Source: JACTOJ01 sp032335695
GTDB taxonomy: Bacteria > Bacillota > Clostridia > Clostridiales > Clostridiaceae
Length of the DNA: 64,000 nt
Direction: 5' to 3'
Assembly: GCF_032335695.1 (NCBI RefSeq)
Contig: NZ_JACTOJ010000007.1
Location: 1-64,000 of the forward strand
The position numbers and the translations under genes are program-made. This document shows, piece after piece, positions 44,306 through 53,141 of the stretch; within the stretch, counting starts at the first letter, position 1, and each line of letters opens with the position of its first letter. The notes beneath the pieces were generated by a model. The model was not told the origin of the DNA, made no database searches, and worked only from the letters and a program-made list of their open reading frames with translations.

Positions 44306-46636
44306 TTATTTTGCTATAACTTGAACTTTTCCATCAATTACATCTATTGTAAAGCTTGAACCTTCTGCTATCTTCTTAGTGAGGAAGCTGTCTGTTATCT
44401 CATCCTCCACATATTTTTCTATAGTTCTTCTAAGCGGTCTAGCTCCATATTTTGAATCATAACCCTTTTCTAAAATAAAGTTCTTTAACGCTTCTGTGAA
44501 TTCTACCTTCATATGCTTCTCTTCAGCTTCATTAGCTACTTCCTTAAGCATCAAATCTGTTATCTTATAAAGCTCTTCCTTTTTAAGGCTCTTGAATACT
44601 ATGATATCATCTATCCTGTTTAAAAACTCCGGCTTAAAGGTCTCTTTAAGAGCTTCCTTTACTGTATTCTCCACAGCATCGTATTCCTTGCTGGCAAATC
44701 CAATTCCATATCCCTTATAATTTGTTCCTGCATTTGAAGTCATTATAAGCACCGTGTTTTCAAAGAAAACAGTTCTTCCTTGGTTATCCGTAAGCCTTCC
44801 GTCTTCCAAAACCTGAAGGAGCATATTAAATACATCGGGATGAGCCTTTTCTATTTCATCCAGTAATATGACCGAATATGGCTTTCTTCTTACCTTTTCT
44901 GTAAGCTGTCCGCCTTCATCATATCCAACATATCCAGGAGGTGCTCCTATTAACTTAGATACAGTATGCTTCTCCATATACTCAGACATATCTATTCTTA
45001 TAAGTCCATCTTCAGTACCGAAAAGCTCATAGGATAAAGCTCTTGCAAGCTCTGTTTTTCCAACTCCAGTAGGTCCTACAAATATGAAGGATGCAGGTTT
45101 TCTTTTCTTTCTAAAGCCAAGCCTGTTTCTCCTTATTGCTCTAGCTAAATTAGTTACAGCCTCATCTTGCCCTATAACTCTTCCATGCAGCCTTTGCTCT
45201 AAGCTCATAAGCTTAGATGCCTCTTCCTCTGTTATCTTCTGTACAGGTATTTTAGTCCATGCTTCAATAACATAAGCTATATCTTCTATGGTTAAAGGCT
45301 GATCCACATTTTCATGTAAAGCATTTATTCGATCTTCTATTCGACACTTCTCTACCTTATATTCAGCAGCCCTTTCAAAATCGTTGCTTATAGCAGCATT
45401 ATCTATCTTATCATATATAATATCCAATTCATTTTTAAGAGCTTTCAATTCTACAAGTCCTTTGTTCTTTAAATTAGATCTAGAACTCGCTTCATCTATA
45501 ACATCAATAGCTTTATCTGGAAGGAATCTATCTGTTATATACCTCTGAGATAAATTTACTGCTGCCTCTATGACTTCATTTGAAATTTTAACATTATGAT
45601 ATTCCTCATAATATCCTCTTATGCCCTTCAGTATTTCAATAGTGTCTTCAGCGTTTGGTTCCTCTACGATAATAGGTTGAAATCTTCTCTCTAAAGCTGC
45701 ATCTTTTTCTATATATTTTCTATATTCTTCAAGAGTAGTTGCACCTATAACCTGAATTTCGCCTCTTGCCAATGCAGGTTTTAATATATTTGCCGCATTT
45801 AAAGCTCCGCCTTGAGCTTCACCTGCTCCTATTATATTATGAACCTCATCAATAACCAAAATTATATTTCCAAGTTCTTTAGCTTCATCTATTATTGCTT
45901 TCATTCTTCCTTCAAATTGACCTCTAAATTGAGTTCCTGCCACTACAGCTGCTAAATCCAAAAGATATACTTCTGCATCAAATAGCTTGGCTGGAACTTC
46001 CCGTTTTGATATTCTAACTGCTAACCCTTCAGCAATTGCAGTTTTACCAACCCCTGGCTCTCCTATAAGGATAGGGTTATTCTTAGTTCTTCTGTTAAGT
46101 ATTTGAATCACCCTGTCAATTTCTCTATTTCTTCCTATAACATTATCAACTGCGTTATTTGAAGCCTTCTGAGTCAAATTTATTCCAAATCTGTCTAAAT
46201 TCTTTTTCTTACCTTTTTTTTCTTTTTTCTCTTTTCTTCCAACACTTTCACTTATATCAAAGCTTTGTTCATTAGGCTCCTTATATTGAGCTCTAATCGG
46301 TCTAACATCCTTAGGCTTTTCTTGCTCTTCTGGTTCTTCATGCTCCTCAGTCTCTTCAGTTTCTTCCACAGGAAGCTCTCCTTTAATAAGATTCATCATA
46401 TTACTATTTATGAAGTCATCCATCTCTACATCCTGCAGCATGTTATTCATTTGTTCATTTAAATTTTCAAGCTCATCTGGAGATATTCCAGCCTGTTGCA
46501 TCAACTGATCTACCACAGGAAGCCCCATTTTTTTTGCACAATCCAAACAAATTCCTTGAGTCTCAGTTTTTCCATTTTCTATTTTAGTAGTAAATATCAC
46601 AGCTATATTTTTATTACATATCGAACATTTTTTCAT
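44306..46636 (-). CDS. clpE: ClpE-like ATP-dependent unfoldase
   Basis: 776 residues. Hexameric AAA+ unfoldase working with ClpP. N-terminal zinc finger CSICNK...CLDCAKK (CxxC pair, 22 residues, CxxC pair) replaces the Clp_N repeats of ClpC, which points to the ClpE type. An acidic linker follows. AAA-1: GEPGVGKTAIAEGLA. Middle: UVR-like (IDNAAISNDFERAAEYKVEK). AAA-2: VGPTGVGKTELARALS. The C-terminal D2-small domain is complete. ATG at 46636 with GGAGAGG; the ATG at 46678 is not favoured. No CtsR-type operator was recognised upstream. Confidence 0.9.
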   Translation of the reverse strand: MKKCSICNKNIAVIFTTKIENGKTETQGICLDCAKKMGLPVVDQLMQQAGISPDELENLNEQMNNMLQDVEMDDFINSNMMNLIKGELPVEETEETEEHEEPEEQEKPKDVRPIRAQYKEPNEQSFDISESVGRKEKKEKKGKKKNLDRFGINLTQKASNNAVDNVIGRNREIDRVIQILNRRTKNNPILIGEPGVGKTAIAEGLAVRISKREVPAKLFDAEVYLLDLAAVVAGTQFRGQFEGRMKAIIDEAKELGNIILVIDEVHNIIGAGEAQGGALNAANILKPALARGEIQVIGATTLEEYRKYIEKDAALERRFQPIIVEEPNAEDTIEILKGIRGYYEEYHNVKISNEVIEAAVNLSQRYITDRFLPDKAIDVIDEASSRSNLKNKGLVELKALKNELDIIYDKIDNAAISNDFERAAEYKVEKCRIEDRINALHENVDQPLTIEDIAYVIEAWTKIPVQKITEEEASKLMSLEQRLHGRVIGQDEAVTNLARAIRRNRLGFRKKRKPASFIFVGPTGVGKTELARALSYELFGTEDGLIRIDMSEYMEKHTVSKLIGAPPGYVGYDEGGQLTEKVRRKPYSVILLDEIEKAHPDVFNMLLQVLEDGRLTDNQGRTVFFENTVLIMTSNAGTNYKGYGIGFASKEYDAVENTVKEALKETFKPEFLNRIDDIIVFKSLKKEELYKITDLMLKEVANEAEEKHMKVEFTEALKNFILEKGYDSKYGARPLRRTIEKYVEDEITDSFLTKKIAEGSSFTIDVIDGKVQVIAK

Positions 46637-47105
46637 AGAAACCTCTCCATTTTTCAATCTAGTTTCAAGATTTTGCACAAAATACTTTTATGGATATCTC
46701 CAATAAAAATATTTTAATTCTGCAATTTCTCTGTCTGCAAATTCGCAATACTTAAATCTATACCCAATACAATGTTTTTTAATTTTTACTATAATTTAAT
46801 ATGCTCCATTATAGTTTTATAATTCTCAATTAATGATAAAGTATAAACTTGCAGTTGAAATTTTTTAACATCTATATATGTTTACATTTTATGTATTGTT
46901 ATTTTCTTTCCTATTGTATAATGCTTCAATTTATTCTATTTTTATTGTAATAACAGTATACCATAATATGAATATGTATCACAAAGAATTATTATTTAAA
47001 TTAAATTTATTTTTTCTATTTTAGAATTATACTATAGAAATAGGGTATAAAAAATAGTATAATAAACAAAAATCTAAATATTCGCATTACTAAGGGGGCT
47101 ATTAT
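46637..47105. other. 469-base divergent intergenic region
   Basis: AT-rich spacer between the divergent ClpE-like and ACT-domain genes. It must carry promoters for both, but I cannot assign boxes with confidence. No CtsR site, hairpin or small gene is seen. Confidence 0.5.
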
Positions 47106-47375
47106 ATGCGTGCTGTTATAACAGTAATAGGAAAAGATAAGAAAGGGATCATAGCTGGTGTAAGCTCTGAGCTTGCCAATCTTGACATCAACATCTTAGA
47201 CATAAGTCAGACTATACTTCAAGAGTATTTCACTATGATAATGCTCGTAGAAATTGGGGATATGAAAGTTAGTTATGATGAATTAATTAAAAGGTTAGAT
47301 GCAAAAAGCTCTGAACTTGGGGTGACTATAAGAGCTCAGCATGAAGACATATTTAATTCAATGCATGAAGTATAA
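47106..47375 (+). CDS. ACT domain protein (UPF0237 type)
   Basis: 89 residues, a stand-alone ACT domain: AVITVIGKDKKGIIAGVSSELANLDINILDISQT with the ligand-binding DKKGIIA loop and a second beta strand (YFTMIMLVEIG). Such proteins bind amino acids or small effectors. AAGGGGG precedes the ATG. It is followed closely by the PFL family gene, and the pair is a conserved operon in many Firmicutes, but neither function is established. Confidence 0.9.
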   Translation: MRAVITVIGKDKKGIIAGVSSELANLDINILDISQTILQEYFTMIMLVEIGDMKVSYDELIKRLDAKSSELGVTIRAQHEDIFNSMHEV

Positions 47376-47406
47376 GAATCTAATTTGTTGAATTCAGGAG
47401 GAGCTA

Positions 47407-48762
47407 ATGAATACTGATAAGATTATCCAAACCATTGATATGATTGAAAAAGAAAAACTTGATGTAAGAACTATAACTATGGGAATATCACTTTTGGACT
47501 GCTGTGATTCCGATGGTAAAAAATCAAGAGATAAAATTTATGACAAGATTACTAAATACGCTGAAAATCTTGTTAAAGTAGGTGAAGACATAGAAAAGGA
47601 ATATGGAATTCCTATAATACATAAAAGAATCTCCGTGACTCCAATTTCTATAATAGCTGGTGCGTCTTCCGATAAAGACTATGTTGATTATGCTCGTATA
47701 TTAGATAAAGCCGCTGAGACTGTTGGCGTTAATTTTATAGGAGGTTTCTCAGCATTAGTTCATAAGGGTTACACCAAGGGAGATAAAATTTTAATTGAAT
47801 CTATCCCTGAAGCTTTAAGCGTTACAGAGAAGGTTTGTTCTTCCGTTAATATAGGTTCAAGCAAAGTTGGAATAAATATGGATGCTGTAAGAGAAATGGG
47901 CCACGTTATAAAGAAATGTGCTGAACTTACAGCAGCAAGGGATGCAATAGGCTGTGCTAAGTTTGTGGTATTTGCCAATGCTGTAGAGGATAATCCTTTC
48001 ATGGCTGGAGCTTTTCACGGGGTAGGTGAAGCAGAATGCATTATAAATGTAGGAGTCAGCGGACCTGGAGTGGTGAAATGTGCTCTAGAAAAAGTTAAAG
48101 GAGAAAGCTTTGATATAGTTGCAGAAACCATAAAAAAGACTTCCTTTAAAATTACCAGAATGGGCCAGCTTGTTGCTGCTGAGGCTTCTAAGCGCCTTAA
48201 TGTGCCTTTCGGTATAGTGGACTTGTCACTAGCTCCTACTCCAGCGGTTGGAGATAGTGTGGCTCACATTCTTGAAGAAATGGGCCTTGAAAGCTGTGGT
48301 GCTTCTGGTACAACCGCTGCCTTAGCTCTATTAAATGATGCTGTAAAAAAAGGCGGAGTTATGGCTTGTAGCCACGTAGGCGGATTAAGCGGCGCTTTTA
48401 TTCCTGTAAGTGAAGATATAGGAATGATTCATGCTGTTGAAAAAGGTGCTCTCACTTTAGAAAAACTAGAAGCTATGACCTGCGTATGTTCTGTTGGTCT
48501 CGATATGATTGCTATACCTGGAGACACTTCAGCTTCCACTATTTCTGCTATCATTGCAGATGAAGCTGCCATAGGTGTGATAAACAATAAGACAACTGCT
48601 GTAAGAGTGATACCTGTGCCTGGTAAATCTTTAGGTGACAGTGTAGAATTCGGAGGCTTGCTTGGAATGGCCCCTATCATGAAGGTCAATCCATTTTCAA
48701 GCGAAGCTTTCATTGAAAGAGGAGGCAGAATTCCTGCTCCTATACATTCCTTCAAAAATTAA
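47407..48762 (+). CDS. PFL family protein (UPF0210/DUF711)
   Basis: 451 residues, cytoplasmic, related to pyruvate formate-lyase in fold, but without an assigned activity. MDAVREMGHVIKK, NPFMAGAFHGVGEAE, VSGPGVVKCAL and TSASTISAIIADEAAIGVI are the family's conserved stretches. AGGAGG immediately before the ATG. Together with the ACT-domain gene 32 bases upstream it forms a conserved pair. The ACT protein may sense an effector for it; this is inference. Confidence 0.9.
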   Translation: MNTDKIIQTIDMIEKEKLDVRTITMGISLLDCCDSDGKKSRDKIYDKITKYAENLVKVGEDIEKEYGIPIIHKRISVTPISIIAGASSDKDYVDYARILDKAAETVGVNFIGGFSALVHKGYTKGDKILIESIPEALSVTEKVCSSVNIGSSKVGINMDAVREMGHVIKKCAELTAARDAIGCAKFVVFANAVEDNPFMAGAFHGVGEAECIINVGVSGPGVVKCALEKVKGESFDIVAETIKKTSFKITRMGQLVAAEASKRLNVPFGIVDLSLAPTPAVGDSVAHILEEMGLESCGASGTTAALALLNDAVKKGGVMACSHVGGLSGAFIPVSEDIGMIHAVEKGALTLEKLEAMTCVCSVGLDMIAIPGDTSASTISAIIADEAAIGVINNKTTAVRVIPVPGKSLGDSVEFGGLLGMAPIMKVNPFSSEAFIERGGRIPAPIHSFKN

Positions 48763-48792
48763 GAATTAAAAGTGAAGAAATATGAGATATTG

Positions 48793-48823
48793 AAAAAATC
48801 GGCTCTTTATGAGCCGATTTTTT
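48793..48823 (+). terminator. terminator after the ACT/PFL pair
   Basis: AAAAAATCGGCTC, loop TTTAT, GAGCCGATTTTTT: strong symmetrical stem with T-runs on both strands, between convergent genes. Confidence 0.93.
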
Positions 48824-48859
48824 ACATTCATTCTTCATTCTTACTTATTAAATATATTC

Positions 48860-50038
48860 TTAGGTTCTAGATATAATTTTTTCTCTATTGAACATGGCGC
48901 TAGCAAATACCACTGATGCTGCTATATAAACTAATACCCAAGCTGCTACCACTAATATATGCGTAATATTATACATTCCTACCATAAACTCCTTCATGAC
49001 ACATACCACATTAGTTATAGGTACATTAAAATATAGAAATTTTATGCTTTTTGCATCCATCATATAGGGAAGATACGCTAGTATAAATACTACAATTACT
49101 AATCCCCCAAGATAAGAATTTGCTTCTTTTGTAGATCTTGCATATATGCTTATAGCTATCTCTATAGATGCTATTGTAATTAATATTATTAATGAAAATA
49201 CTGCTATTAATATAGCTGATAGAATATTTAAATGCACAGCTTTAGCGGCTCCCGAGAATACAAAATTAATTGACATGAACATGGCTATAAGGCTTACTAT
49301 CAAAGTAATGAAACCCACCACAGAAGTAGCTGCTACTTTTCCCCACATTATAGCTGACCTGCTGGCACTAGTAGTAAGAAGCGGCTCAAGAGTTTGTCTT
49401 TCTTTTTCTCCTGCTCCTAAGTCTGCACATACTGCCATAGTTGGTACGAAAATAAATATAATTATCATGGTAGGAATAAATCCTAATATGAAGGTGCTTA
49501 TACCACCATCATCATTTTGTGCTTTACTATTATTGCTTACAGTATCTACTGTAAAAGGAGTTATTATATTTTTGTCTAAGCCTCTCTTTTCAATTCTTTG
49601 ATTTACTATCTCATTATAATAAGTATTTAAAAAAGCCTTTATACTGTCTGATGCTGACATGGAATTAGTAGAAGTCTCATCATATATTATCTTAATATTT
49701 GTACTTTTTTCGTTAGACACATCTGTATCAAAATTATCTGGAATTTGAATAATGGCAGATATCTTACCACTCTTTAACTCCTTGTTCAAATCTCCTGTAG
49801 TTTCTGTTTTAAATTTTCCGCTGTTTTCAAGCACATTTTCGATTTGTGACTTTCCACTGTCTACAATTCCTACACTAAGTTTCTGTATAGCATTTTGGCT
49901 GTCTTTCATAGCATAATCCATTATTCCAAACATAGCTGGATATATTAAAATCGGTAAAAGCAAACTAAATATTATAGTTTTTTTATCTCTAAAGATATCA
50001 ATTAACTCTTTTTTCAATACCACTAAAAAATTATTCAT
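48860..50038 (-). CDS. natB: ABC-2 type permease, NatB family
   Basis: 392 residues. N-terminal cytoplasmic stretch and first helix (TIIFSLLLPILIYPAMFGIMD), then a large extracytoplasmic domain of about 160 residues, then five C-terminal helices (FILGFIPTMIIIFIFVPTMAV, SVVGFITLIVSLIAMF and others). The GAGEKERQTLEPLLTTSASRSAIMWGK loop is typical of ABC-2 exporters. Partner of the preceding ATPase, whose gene it overlaps by eight bases. Known NatAB exports sodium; the substrate here is not proven. Confidence 0.88.
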   Translation of the reverse strand: MNNFLVVLKKELIDIFRDKKTIIFSLLLPILIYPAMFGIMDYAMKDSQNAIQKLSVGIVDSGKSQIENVLENSGKFKTETTGDLNKELKSGKISAIIQIPDNFDTDVSNEKSTNIKIIYDETSTNSMSASDSIKAFLNTYYNEIVNQRIEKRGLDKNIITPFTVDTVSNNSKAQNDDGGISTFILGFIPTMIIIFIFVPTMAVCADLGAGEKERQTLEPLLTTSASRSAIMWGKVAATSVVGFITLIVSLIAMFMSINFVFSGAAKAVHLNILSAILIAVFSLIILITIASIEIAISIYARSTKEANSYLGGLVIVVFILAYLPYMMDAKSIKFLYFNVPITNVVCVMKEFMVGMYNITHILVVAAWVLVYIAASVVFASAMFNREKIISRT

Positions 50039-50762
50039 TGCTTTCTCCTCCTATTAAGGATATAAATACCTCTTCCAAATCAGTATTACCATATTTATTT
50101 TTAAGTTTCTCTATAGTTCCGCCTTCAATCACTTTCCCTTTATTTATTATAACTACTCTATCACAGAGCTTTTCTACTTCCTTCATAGAATGACTTGAAA
50201 ATAATATTGTCTTATTTTCTTTTTTGCACTTCAATATGAAATCTTGTACCATTCTTGAAGCACTAACATCAAGTCCTGTAGAGGGTTCATCAAACAGCAT
50301 CACAGATGGATAGTGAACAATAGCCCTAGCTATGGAAACCTTCTGCTTCATACCCCTTGAGAACTTTCCTACCTTTTTATCTATATAGTCTTCCATATTA
50401 AGTTCTTTTGCAAGCTCATCTATTCTTGCATCTGCTTCTTTTGAATCTATTCCATGCAAATTAGCAAAGTATTTTATATTTTCTCTGGCAGTAAGCCTGT
50501 CATAAAGCCCTACATCTCCTCCAAAAAGAATGCCTATCTTACTTCTTACCTGTGCTGGGTTTTTATTTACGTCCATTCCATCAATATCTGCTGTCCCTTG
50601 TGTTGGCTTTAAAATAGTAGCCAGCATTCTAAGCGTTGTAGTTTTTCCAGCTCCGTTTTCACCAAGAAGCCCTACTATTTCTCCTTCCTTCACATAAAAG
50701 CTTACATTATCTACAGCCTTTGTGTTTCCAAAGCTTTTGGATATATTTTTTACTTCTAACAT
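50031..50762 (-). CDS. natA: ABC transporter ATP-binding protein, NatA family
   Basis: 243 residues. Walker A GENGAGKTTT, Q-loop LFGGDVGLYD, signature FSRGMKQKVSIARAI, Walker B VMLFDEPSTGLD, switch His FSSHSMKEVE. It has the NatA length and features. Follows DUF2812 and PadR genes in one operon, upstream of the permease. GGGAGG precedes the ATG. Confidence 0.9.
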   Translation of the reverse strand: MLEVKNISKSFGNTKAVDNVSFYVKEGEIVGLLGENGAGKTTTLRMLATILKPTQGTADIDGMDVNKNPAQVRSKIGILFGGDVGLYDRLTARENIKYFANLHGIDSKEADARIDELAKELNMEDYIDKKVGKFSRGMKQKVSIARAIVHYPSVMLFDEPSTGLDVSASRMVQDFILKCKKENKTILFSSHSMKEVEKLCDRVVIINKGKVIEGGTIEKLKNKYGNTDLEEVFISLIGGESNE

Positions 50763-50774
50763 ATATAAACCTCC

Positions 50775-51332
50775 CTATAAAATATCTCTTTTTAGACTTT
50801 TATATTTCTTAGTAAGCTTTACTGTAGCAAATGTATATAATGCTATATCAAATATATAAATAAATACATCTGTTAAGTAATAATAAAATTTATTCATCCC
50901 ATTTTCTAATACATCATAGGTTATATAGCCTAAATTTATTACAGACATAGGTACACATACTATCGTCATTAAAACTATAAATATTAGTAATGTTTTGAAT
51001 ATTTCTGCCCTGGATTCGTTGTCAGTATATATCTCTTCATTTGAATCGCTGGCCTTCTTTCTGAAATAATTCCAGCAATTACAGTAAGTGACGTATTCCC
51101 AGCCAAAATCTTTAAATAATTGATTATATTCCTGCCTTTTAGCTCCTCTTACTCTTTTATAGGATAATTTGTATATATAGTCGTCTTTCTCTGCTTTCCT
51201 GAAAGTAAAAACGGCTAATCTGGCTTTTTCTAGCTTGTAGCCTTTTTTACTCATTTCATTAAGCCAGTCTTCTTCTTTTTCCATATCCCAGGCCCAAAAA
51301 AATTTAAACACCCTTTTTAAATTTGCATCCAT
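50775..51332 (-). CDS. DUF2812 family membrane protein
   Basis: 185 residues. N-terminal soluble part (KFFWAWDMEKEEDWLNEMSKKGYKLEKA) matches DUF2812, followed by two transmembrane helices (KTLLIFIVLMTIVCVPMSVI; YYLTDVFIYIFDIALYTFATV). This family is often found beside PadR regulators. Its exact role is unknown; it may sense or assist the neighbouring ABC exporter. It starts 5 bases after the PadR stop; AAAGGAG supports its ATG. Confidence 0.8.
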   Translation of the reverse strand: MDANLKRVFKFFWAWDMEKEEDWLNEMSKKGYKLEKARLAVFTFRKAEKDDYIYKLSYKRVRGAKRQEYNQLFKDFGWEYVTYCNCWNYFRKKASDSNEEIYTDNESRAEIFKTLLIFIVLMTIVCVPMSVINLGYITYDVLENGMNKFYYYLTDVFIYIFDIALYTFATVKLTKKYKSLKRDIL

Positions 51333-51336
51333 TTAG

Positions 51337-51681
51337 TTATTCTCCTTTCAATAAATCCAATGCCTTTTTGCTATTATCATAAAGAAGTTTTATTCTTGAG
51401 TGCTCCAGCATAATAACCATTTTACCAAGCTCTGTAAGTCTATAACTCTTTCTTCTTCCTTCATCGTCATCTTCTGCTGCTTCTATTATAAAGCCCTGTT
51501 TTACTAATTTCCCTATAGCACCATATAAGGTTCCAGGTCCAAGCTTCACTTTCCCTTCAGTCATATCATCAACTTTCTGCATTATTGCATATCCGTGAAG
51601 AGGCTCTGTCAGTGAAATAAGTATATAATAAGTAGCTTCAGTAAGTGGTATATATTTTTTAGCTTTATCTTCTAGATCCAA
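51337..51681 (-). CDS. PadR-family transcriptional repressor
   Basis: 114 residues, winged helix (PLTEATYYILISLTEPLHGYAIMQKVDDMTEG, then KLGPGTLYGAIGKLVKQGFIIE and DDDEGRRKSYRLTELGKMVI). The start is the TTG at 51681, seven bases after AGAGG; the longer frame to 51789 runs through its own promoter. First gene of the PadR-DUF2812-NatA-NatB operon, so it likely represses it and responds to a ligand. Two CGATATATCG sites lie just upstream. Confidence 0.92.
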   Translation of the reverse strand: MDLEDKAKKYIPLTEATYYILISLTEPLHGYAIMQKVDDMTEGKVKLGPGTLYGAIGKLVKQGFIIEAAEDDDEGRRKSYRLTELGKMVIMLEHSRIKLLYDNSKKALDLLKGE

Positions 51682-51702
51682 ATTATCACCTCTATTACGT
51701 CC

Positions 51703-51767
51703 ATCGATATATCGAATTGCGATATATCGTATATTGATATAATAAATTATTCCAGCATAAAAGTCAA
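51703..51767 (-). promoter_or_regulatory. PadR operon promoter with tandem palindromic operators
   Basis: On the minus strand TTGACT (51762-51767), 17-base spacer, TATTAT (51739-51744). Directly downstream are two identical palindromes CGATATATCG at 51720-51729 and 51705-51714, 15 bases apart, with a partial third (ATATTGATAT) next to the -10 box. Such spacing suits two repressor dimers. Autoregulation by the PadR product is inferred. Confidence 0.8.
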
Positions 51768-51787
51768 CCTTTTCTGTAAATTTTAAC

Positions 51788-51826
51788 AAAGGCTATATTC
51801 TAAAAAAATTTAGAATATAGCCTTTT
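51788..51826 (-). terminator. terminator of the YpmS-like gene
   Basis: AAAGGCTATATTCTAAA and its exact complement with a short loop and T-rich ends on both strands; 17 bp stem right after the stop at 51831, just before the PadR promoter. Confidence 0.88.
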
Positions 51827-51830
51827 ACTG

Positions 51831-52475
51831 CTACTTTATAAAATTATTATAGTTTTTAGGATATAAATATATGAGGAGTTCCAATAGCTCTAATTTTGAG
51901 TTAACCGAAATTTGTATCTTAAATTTTATATTATTATCAACTTGTATATCTGATATAGATAAGGCTTTAGGTATACCTGAAGTAATTTTTATAGAGTTGT
52001 CATTTGTAAAGTTTAATTCTGGAAATTTACTTTTCATTTTATTTACTATCATTTTTTCAGGGATTTGAAGCCTTCCCATATAAAATTTATTTATTTTCAG
52101 ATAAATATCACCATCAGATTGAAGTAAGCTGCAATATATTATGTATTGAGTTGGCAGCTGTAGAATTTTATCATTAATGTATATTATGATTTGATCCTTA
52201 TCTATAACAGCATGTATATCTTTACCTTTTGCTTCACTAGCAAGTAAACCATTTAATTCCTGCTCAGATATATCCGTATCTATGGTTAAATTCTTATTTG
52301 ATATCTTTGATTTCACTGCATCAATAAGCTTAGAAGCTAACAACTCTTTTCCGCTTTCTACTTGTATATTCTCTGCCTGAAAACTTTTTACAGGACTTAT
52401 CAAATATGCAAAAGCTCCAATCAAAATAACTGCTATCAATATAACAGCTAAAAACACCCTTTTTAATCTTTTCAT
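51831..52475 (-). CDS. membrane-anchored extracytoplasmic protein, YpmS-like
   Basis: 214 residues: one N-terminal transmembrane helix (VFLAVILIAVILIGAFAYLI), then an extracellular alpha/beta domain (SEQELNGLLASEA, QIIIYINDKILQLPTQYIIYCSLLQSDGDIYLKINKFYMGRLQIP). The arrangement resembles B. subtilis YpmS/DUF2140 but similarity is weak. Function unknown. GGAGG precedes the ATG. It is alone in its unit. Confidence 0.65.
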   Translation of the reverse strand: MKRLKRVFLAVILIAVILIGAFAYLISPVKSFQAENIQVESGKELLASKLIDAVKSKISNKNLTIDTDISEQELNGLLASEAKGKDIHAVIDKDQIIIYINDKILQLPTQYIIYCSLLQSDGDIYLKINKFYMGRLQIPEKMIVNKMKSKFPELNFTNDNSIKITSGIPKALSISDIQVDNNIKFKIQISVNSKLELLELLIYLYPKNYNNFIK

Positions 52476-52619
52476 GTTATACCTCCTAATTAAATGTATC
52501 CTTCATTATAATTCTATTTTAATTTTTTTCAAAATAATATAAAATTATAATAACAATAATAAGCGATTTATTTTTTTTCATCAAGTTATATAATTGAAAG
52601 ATTGGTGGGATACAATATT

Positions 52620-52997
52620 ATGGAATGGAATGATAGAAAAAGAATTTTGGGACTTCCTATAAGTTTTACTAGATATAAATTAGAAGGCACTAGACTATAT
52701 GTAAGCAAAGGATTATTTAATACTGTTGAAGATGAACTTGTTATGTATAGAGTTCTAGACGTACGTTTAAGTCGATCTTTACTAGATAAAATTTTTCGAG
52801 TTGGCACCATAACTCTATATACTGCTGATGAAACTGACAGAGAACTTTTAATTGAAAAAGTAAAAAATCCAAAGCAAGTACGTGACTTAATAAGCAAATT
52901 GGCAGAAGATGAAAGAGGAAGATTGAACATAAAAGGAAAGGAACTTTATGGAGCTGCTGATATTCCAATAGATTTTTCTGATAATAATCAGCTTTAA
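52620..52997 (+). CDS. PH domain-containing protein (bPH/DUF304 type)
   Basis: 125 residues. RYKLEGTRLYVSKGLFNTVEDELVMYRVLDVRLSRSLLDKIFRVGTITLYTADETDRELLIEKVKNPKQVRDLI has the strand pattern and VxxGxITL step of bacterial PH domains. No membrane segment, unlike YdbS. The ATG at 52620 follows GGTGGG by about ten bases; an upstream start at 52602 is less likely. Role unknown. Confidence 0.82.
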   Translation: MEWNDRKRILGLPISFTRYKLEGTRLYVSKGLFNTVEDELVMYRVLDVRLSRSLLDKIFRVGTITLYTADETDRELLIEKVKNPKQVRDLISKLAEDERGRLNIKGKELYGAADIPIDFSDNNQL

Positions 52998-53039
52998 ATC
53001 TTATCATACTTATGTTGTTACTCTGTGTTCTAGTATAGT

Positions 53040-53082
53040 GACGAGTGAAAAGTCATTTTATGGGCTATATATTTCACTCGTC
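53040..53082. other. hairpin between convergent genes
   Basis: GACGAGTGAAA (53040-53050) and TTTCACTCGTC (53072-53082), 11 bp perfect stem with a 21-base loop. No T-run follows, so its action as a terminator is uncertain. Confidence 0.55.
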
Positions 53083-53141
53083 CCTATTGCATCATAATAT
53101 TTATGTTTAGCTTAAAGATATTATGAAATAGCTACATGTTA

